Shown one piece after another: positions 43,507 through 47,642 of a stretch of DNA of 47,642 nucleotides. Numbering within the stretch: the first letter of the stretch is position 1; each line of letters begins with the position of its first letter. Position numbers and translations under genes: made by a program. The notes beneath the pieces were generated by a model that was not told the DNA's origin, ran no database searches, and saw only the letters and a list, made by a program, of their open reading frames with translations. This stretch comes from Microvirga sp. (GTDB taxonomy: Bacteria > Pseudomonadota > Alphaproteobacteria > Rhizobiales > Beijerinckiaceae): the NCBI GenBank assembly GCA_029266525.1, contig JAQSWQ010000020.1:1-47642 (forward strand). The letters run 5' to 3'.

Positions 43507-45672
43507 ATGTCGACGAGCTCACTATTCTCCCGCCGGTCCTACGGCGCCCTGATGTCGCGGCTCGTCTGGCCGACCGCGACGATTCTGCTCCTCACGCTCG
43601 GCTTCGTCTTCACGACCGTTCTATGGACCAGCGACAGCGCCAACGTGGTCGCCGGCAAACGCCAGCGCATGCAGCTTACCGGCGCGATCGAGCAGAAGCT
43701 CGAGGAACTCAAAGCGCGCCTCGCCCAGCTCGCGACAAGCCCGGAGTTTGCCGGTCCGGCTGCAAACGATCGGCCCGCAGCACTGGCCGTCCCGTCACCC
43801 GCTTTCGATTTCGTCGGGCTGTTCGCGGAAGACGGCAAGCTCGTCAACGCACATTCCCGGCGCGACATCGATGCTGCGCCCGCCCCGGCCCTCTTCGCCG
43901 ACCTCCTCGAGGCGGCCCGTACGGGCGGGGAGGGCGCGAGTTCGGCCGCCGCCTCGGGCGAGCTCGCGGCCTCCCGCCTCGTCTACGACGGTGCGGCAGC
44001 GCTCGCTGCGGTCGCGCTTCCCCTGGCTCGCCCGCACGCGGAGGCGAGCGTTGGGCGCCTCTTGATCACCGGCTACAAGCGGCTCGACCCGGCGGAGCTT
44101 CGCAGTCTTGCCGATCTTCACGCCATCGACGGCCTTCGCCTCACCGCCGCCGCTCCCGCCGAAGGCTGGATCGGGCTGCCGATCCTCGACCACCGCGGCG
44201 AGGCCAAGGCACACCTTGTCTGGCGGCCCGAGCGACCGGGCGACATCATGCGCGAGCGGCTCGTGCCGCTCACCCTCTTCGGCTCCCTCGTCGCGATCGC
44301 CCTCTTCGCCTTCGTGATCGGCTATATCCGCTGGATCGCCCGCGATCTGGCAGTCAGTCAGGAGCACGCCCAGAATCTCCTCGGCCGCGACCCGCTCTCG
44401 GGGCTGCCGAACCGGCTTCTCTTCGGCGAACGCCTCGACCAGGAACTCAGCAGGATCAGCCGCTCCGGCGGCGGGCTCGCGGTGATGTTCCTCGACCTCG
44501 ACCGCTTCAAAGATGTCAACGACACCTACGGCCATGCCGCCGGCGACGAGCTCATCGAGCAGGTCGCGCGCCGGCTCGAACAGCTCCTGCGGGCGACCGA
44601 CACGCTCTCCCGCTTCGGTGGCGACGAGTTCGCGGTGATCCAGACTGGGCTGCGCTCCTCGCAGGACGCCGATGCGCTTGCCCGCCGCATCCTCGACGCG
44701 GTCACCCGGCCGTTCGAAATCAATGGCACGCCGGTCAGTGTCGGGGTCTCGATCGGCATCTCGCTCGCCCCCGACAACGGCCTCGCCCGCGAGGACCTGA
44801 TGCGGCTCGCAGATACGGCGCTCTACCAGGCGAAGAGCGAGGGCCGGAACCGCTTCCGCTTCTTTGCCCGGGCGATGGACGAGACCATCCGCATGCGCAA
44901 GACGGTCGAGGACGACCTGCGCAGCGCCATCCACCAGGACGAGCTCTGTCTCCACTACCAGCCGATCTTCTCGGCCGACGGCCAGGATATCGTCGCCCTC
45001 GAGGCGCTCGTGCGCTGGCCGCATGCCAAGGAGGGGCTGATCAGCCCGTCCCGCTTTATCGCCATCGCCGAGGAGCGCGGATTGGTGATCCCGCTCGGCG
45101 AATGGGTATTGCGCCGCGCCTGCCAGGACGGGCTGCGCTGGCCGGGCCTACGGATCGCGGTGAACGTCTCGCCGATCCAGTTCCGCCACCGGGACTTCGT
45201 CAAGAGCGTGATGCGGGTCCTGAAGGAGACCGGCTTCGAGGCTGCGCGCCTCGAGCTCGAGCTGACCGAGGGCGTCGTCGTCGAGGACGCCGACGCGGCC
45301 GAGGCGGCGATGATGGAGCTGCGCGCCATCGGCGTGCACCTCGCGCTCGACGACTTCGGGACGGGCTACTCGTCGCTGATTTATCTGCGTCGCTTCGCCT
45401 TCGACAAGATCAAGATCGACCGCTCCTTCCTGGAGAGCATGGAGGCCACGGGCGAATCGGCGATCCTCGTGCACTCGATCGTGCATCTCGGCCGCGCGCT
45501 CGGCCTCACCGTCACGGCGGAGGGCGTCGAGACCAAGGAGCAGCACCGCTTCCTGCAGGCCCTCGGCTGCCACCAGCTCCAGGGCTTCCTCTTTTCGAAG
45601 CCGGTGCCGCCGGACGAGATCGACCGTTTGCTCGGCATCGCCGCGCCCGAAGCCGAGGGCGTCGCGGCGTAG
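43507..45672 (+). CDS. membrane GGDEF-EAL protein with periplasmic sensor domain
   Basis: A 721-residue cyclic-di-GMP enzyme. Two membrane helices (about 18-40 and 258-280) bracket a periplasmic sensor of about 215 residues, CHASE4-like by its position. GGDEF 371-375 is intact and preceded by an inhibitory-site RxxD (Arg362-Asp365), so the cyclase can be feedback-inhibited. EAL 499-501, ELTE, DDFGTGYSS (Asp615-Asp616), KIDRSF and AEGVET are intact, so phosphodiesterase activity is also predicted. Which dominates is not readable. It lies convergent with exoD, 6 nt away. Confidence 0.95.
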   Translation: MSTSSLFSRRSYGALMSRLVWPTATILLLTLGFVFTTVLWTSDSANVVAGKRQRMQLTGAIEQKLEELKARLAQLATSPEFAGPAANDRPAALAVPSPAFDFVGLFAEDGKLVNAHSRRDIDAAPAPALFADLLEAARTGGEGASSAAASGELAASRLVYDGAAALAAVALPLARPHAEASVGRLLITGYKRLDPAELRSLADLHAIDGLRLTAAAPAEGWIGLPILDHRGEAKAHLVWRPERPGDIMRERLVPLTLFGSLVAIALFAFVIGYIRWIARDLAVSQEHAQNLLGRDPLSGLPNRLLFGERLDQELSRISRSGGGLAVMFLDLDRFKDVNDTYGHAAGDELIEQVARRLEQLLRATDTLSRFGGDEFAVIQTGLRSSQDADALARRILDAVTRPFEINGTPVSVGVSIGISLAPDNGLAREDLMRLADTALYQAKSEGRNRFRFFARAMDETIRMRKTVEDDLRSAIHQDELCLHYQPIFSADGQDIVALEALVRWPHAKEGLISPSRFIAIAEERGLVIPLGEWVLRRACQDGLRWPGLRIAVNVSPIQFRHRDFVKSVMRVLKETGFEAARLELELTEGVVVEDADAAEAAMMELRAIGVHLALDDFGTGYSSLIYLRRFAFDKIKIDRSFLESMEATGESAILVHSIVHLGRALGLTVTAEGVETKEQHRFLQALGCHQLQGFLFSKPVPPDEIDRLLGIAAPEAEGVAA

Positions 45673-45678
45673 CGCCCG

Positions 45679-46275
45679 TCAGAGGATCGAGTCGAGGCCG
45701 GCGACGATCGCCCAGACGAAGCCGAGGCTCAGGAGCAGGCCGAAGCTGCCGGCTGCGAGGCCGGCCATCACCAGAACCCCGTCGCGTTCGACGAAGCCGA
45801 GACCGACCAGGCAGACCGCGATCCCGATCGGGATCTGTCCGATGAAGGGGGCCGCGACGAGCAAGCCGAGCGCAAGTGTGAGCAGCAGCAGCCCCACCAG
45901 GCGCACGGCCCAGGCATGCTCGAACACCCGCATGCGGGGCTGCGACCACCGCTCGAGGCGTCGCAGCACCGGAAGCGCCCGATTGACGGCACGCTCCACG
46001 TCTTCGCGGCGGACGGATCTGTGGAGGAGCGCCCGCGGAAGCCAGGGGGTCGGCCGTCCGGCGACGATCTGGGCGGCGACCAGCGCCAGCAGGAGCCCGC
46101 AAACGAGGGGAATCGGCGGCGGCATCGGCAGGCAATTCGGCAGGCCGAGGATCACGACGAGGAGCGCGAAGGCGCGGTCGCGCAGCACGGCGAGGATGTC
46201 GGCAACGGTGAGGCGTTCGGTTGGCTGGTCGGCAAGCCGAGCCAACACCGCGGACGTGCGAGCTTTGCGGGGCAA
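45679..46275 (-). CDS. exoD: ExoD-family membrane protein
   Basis: A 198-residue inner-membrane protein with four hydrophobic segments. Family text: AFALLVVILGLPNCLPMPPPIPL and FIGQIPIGIAVCLVGLGFVERDG. ExoD is linked to exopolysaccharide formation and alkaline tolerance in Sinorhizobium. Its exact action is unknown. It is convergent with the c-di-GMP gene, so any coregulation would be indirect. Confidence 0.88.
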   Translation of the reverse strand: MPRKARTSAVLARLADQPTERLTVADILAVLRDRAFALLVVILGLPNCLPMPPPIPLVCGLLLALVAAQIVAGRPTPWLPRALLHRSVRREDVERAVNRALPVLRRLERWSQPRMRVFEHAWAVRLVGLLLLTLALGLLVAAPFIGQIPIGIAVCLVGLGFVERDGVLVMAGLAAGSFGLLLSLGFVWAIVAGLDSIL

Positions 46276-46598
46276 GGAACCCAGACGGGCTTGAGGAAGG
46301 CTGGCGCCCCTCTAGCCGACAACCGCTTCAGGGCCAAGCGGCCCCGGCCCGCCCGAACGTCGCCCTCGCACTGTCAGTGCAGCGTCAGCACGCCGTCGGG
46401 CAACCCCGCCCAATCCGGCGAATTCTCTAAGGGCTTACTATGGCGGCGTTTTTCGCTGTGCGGTCGCCACGTCCCTGCGGCCCGATGGTGCACATAACGG
46501 CAACGAACGCCAGGCAGCGGCACCGAGAGTCCCCACAAAAGCCCCCACAGTGTGCCTCTCGTTCCCGGAGCATTTGAACCACGGTCCCGCGCTCGCTA
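46276..46598. other. gene-free stretch
   Basis: About 320 nt with no plausible protein on either strand. It holds the exoD upstream region and an AT-richer part near 46430-46470 that could include its promoter. GTCCCCACAAAAGCCCCCAC (46530-46549) is a polypurine/polypyrimidine-like tract; I see no recognised site. I looked for tRNA-like T-arms near 46575-46560 and did not find a folding tRNA. Confidence 0.4.
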
Positions 46599-46622
46599 AA
46601 CCTCGCTGTCGCTCGCGAGGTT
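46599..46622. other. 8-bp hairpin
   Basis: AACCTCGC (46599-46606) pairs with GCGAGGTT (46615-46622), 8-nt loop. It lies 5 nt before the start of the broken small gene. Too near the start for a terminator of a plus-strand gene; a terminator for something on the minus strand or a regulatory hairpin is possible. Confidence 0.4.
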
Positions 46623-46627
46623 AAAAC

Positions 46628-46827
46628 ATGGACCCGAAGCTGGAAGCTGCCTTGATCGCCATTCTTGCGGATATCGCTGACCGCAGGGCCCCGACGAGCG
46701 AGCCACTCTCGTTAACTACCTTGGCGAGTTGAGCCGCCAGATCGACGAGGGCGGAGGGCTGGACCTCGCCTCCGAATTGCGCGGGATCGCCCAGCTTATC
46801 AGCCGATACCCCCGAGTCGAACCCTAG
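46628..46827 (+). pseudogene. small helical protein gene, frameshifted
   Basis: ATG 46628 opens MDPKLEAALIAILADIADRR..., but this frame ends at a TGA near 46733. The next frame carries LVNYLGELSRQIDEGGGLDL and ASELRGIAQLISRYPRVEP with a stop at 46825-46827. The two halves look like one amphipathic helical protein of about 66 residues broken by one frameshift near 46700. I do not recognise it. Confidence 0.45.
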
Positions 46828-46984
46828 CTCGGTGATCCTGGGTGATCCTGGCGGCGGCTTGAAGATCGAGCGCCATGCCCCGCGCCGCCCTCAGGCTTCG
46901 CGCCAGACGGGCTCCAGAGACCGGCCGATGTTCAACGTGCGTCTACGGGCTCGCCTGAGGCTCGTGCTACAGGCGCGGGGAGTC

Positions 46985-47227
46985 ATGCCGACGCTTGCCC
47001 TCGTGCTCGTCCTCGCCGTCTCCGCGCCTGCCGCTGCGCAGCCGTTGCCGTTGCCGCAATCGCGGACCGGAAGCTGCCCATGGGGCTACCTCTGGAGCGG
47101 CGGGCAGTGCGTCCCGTCAGGCCGTGACGCGCCGCAGGCCGTGCCGCAGGTGCGCGGCTCCTGCCCGAGCGGATGGCTTCCGAGCGGCGGCGCATGCATC
47201 AAAGACCAGCGCGCCCCGCCACGGTGA
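46985..47227 (+). CDS. small secreted protein with two CPxG..SGGxC repeats
   Basis: An 80-residue precursor. ATG 46985 has GGGGAG 5-8 nt upstream and opens a signal peptide (MPTLALVLVLAVSAPAAAQ, cleavage after AAAQ). The mature part has two similar units, GSCPWGYLWSGGQC and GSCPSGWLPSGGAC, each with two Cys, so two small disulfide loops are likely. An upstream start at 46832 would hide the signal peptide. Function unknown. The stop is 9 nt before an IS3 transposase remnant, so the C-terminus could have been changed by the insertion. Confidence 0.6.
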   Translation: MPTLALVLVLAVSAPAAAQPLPLPQSRTGSCPWGYLWSGGQCVPSGRDAPQAVPQVRGSCPSGWLPSGGACIKDQRAPPR

Positions 47228-47236
47228 GTGCGGCCG

Positions 47237-47486
47237 GCTCAGGGACGAGCTGCTCGACGGCGAGATCTTCTACACTCTCCGTGAGGCGCAGATCGTCATC
47301 GAGAGCTGGCGCCGGCATTACAATGCCGTCCGGCCGCATGCAGCCCTCGGCTACAAGGCACCGGCCCCCGAGGTGTTCGTGCCAGCTCTCGCCGCATGGC
47401 CGGCTCCGCAACCCCGACCAGCTCCGCCGGCCAAGCTACCCGTGGCGCGTCTGGGAAGCAGCGGTCTAGCTCGACCTCGTAGATGA
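47237..47486 (+). mobile_element. IS3-family transposase C-terminal remnant
   Basis: The frame reads RLRDELLDGEIFYTLREAQ, IVIESWRRHYNAVRPHAALG, YKAPAPEVFVPA and stops at 47484-47486. This is the C-terminal end of an IS3-family orfB (rve domain tail with the HYNxxRPHxALGY motif). The catalytic DDE residues are upstream and missing, so it cannot move. The break at 47237 is abrupt, right after the small secreted gene. Confidence 0.75.
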
Positions 47487-47499
47487 GGGGTGTTCAAGC

Positions 47500-47616
47500 T
47501 CATCGAGCCGATGGAAACGAGCTGCTCAATCGCTTGGGGCGGTACGGGTCGTTCATCACCCGAGCCTTCGCGGCCTTCGCCTCTCGCGCCTTGCGAACCC
47601 GCTCCGTAACCGTCAT
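47500..47616 (-). CDS. possible 38-residue basic peptide
   Basis: ATG 47616 to TGA 47500 gives MTVTERVRKAREAKAAKARV followed by MNDPYRPKRLSSSFPSAR. It is strongly basic and helical at the N-terminus. No clear ribosome site; it may be the start of a broken gene. Not recognised. Confidence 0.25.
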   Translation of the reverse strand: MTVTERVRKAREAKAAKARVMNDPYRPKRLSSSFPSAR

Positions 47617-47642
47617 CGGCCGCTCGCCCTGAGGAGCCTTCG

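Noticed and set aside
43491-45845. 784-residue open frame on the plus strand
   Set aside because: It overlaps the GGDEF-EAL gene in another frame and is Arg/Pro-rich without motifs.
46550-46600. tRNA-like GGTTCAAAT on the minus strand
   Set aside because: The T-loop-like text has no pairing stem and no acceptor or anticodon arm could be drawn.
20000-47642. CRISPR array or restriction/defence island
   Set aside because: The repeats seen are dispersed palindromes between genes, not regularly spaced direct repeats, and no cas, restriction or toxin-antitoxin genes are present.

Overview
The window is GC-rich chromosomal DNA that reads as an alphaproteobacterium of the order Hyphomicrobiales (Rhizobiales). 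The evidence is the block prfB, PBP1A, N-acetylmuramoyl-L-alanine amidase and rne, followed by M48 protease, dsbA, aroQ, accB, accC, aat and a DUF2155 gene. Further support comes from the long acidic insert in RNase E, an RF2 programmed frameshift, and palindromic intergenic repeats of the kind common in this order. No rRNA or tRNA gene was seen. The order is a fairly safe inference; genus and family are not resolved. Layout: positions 1-20,300 are mostly housekeeping. This part covers translation termination (prfB with an in-frame UGA frameshift site), cell wall (mrcA, amiC), RNA decay (rne), a polytopic membrane protein, an aminotransferase, periplasmic quality control (M48/TPR protease, DsbA-like), chorismate and fatty-acid precursors (aroQ, accB, accC), N-end-rule tagging (aat), a DUF2155 protein and a transglutaminase-like protein. 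It is interrupted at about 5,250-6,800 by a small accessory patch between amiC and rne. The patch holds a frameshifted collagen-like gene with a possible YadA-type anchor, a decayed reading frame and the tail of an IS481-type transposase. Positions 20,300-23,500 hold small genes (DUF72, cupin, a second transglutaminase-like gene) and an 800-base stretch with no convincing gene. That stretch has a near-consensus promoter and several strong hairpins and is the best candidate here for an unrecognised structured RNA. Positions 23,490-33,173 look like a sugar-acid uptake and catabolism region. A dehydrogenase and a lactonase/isomerase-like amidohydrolase overlap by ATGA on the plus strand. Facing them is one long minus-strand operon with two complete TRAP transporters and a short-chain dehydrogenase, divergent from a GntR regulator with an AT-rich candidate operator. 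Positions 33,186-35,261 hold an acyl-CoA dehydrogenase and a divergent AroE-like gene. Positions 35,349-42,588 form the most interesting block. A TetR regulator is followed by a 20-bp near-perfect palindrome lying on the predicted -10 of an operon. The operon encodes an NMT1/SsuABC-type ABC transporter, a Gfo/Idh/MocA dehydrogenase, a DUF993 (DHDPS-like) protein and a xylose-isomerase-like epimerase. I read this as an undescribed, repressible import-and-aldol-cleavage pathway whose substrate cannot be named from sequence. Positions 42,669-46,275 carry a stand-alone Anbu-type proteasome homologue, a CHASE-like/GGDEF/EAL protein and ExoD. The right end is decayed: a frameshifted small gene, a small secreted protein with two Cys repeats, and an IS3-family transposase tail. 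Five full copies of one palindromic repeat (GTCATCCCGG...CCGGGATGAC) and two of another sit in intergenic gaps, three of them inside the TetR-linked operon.
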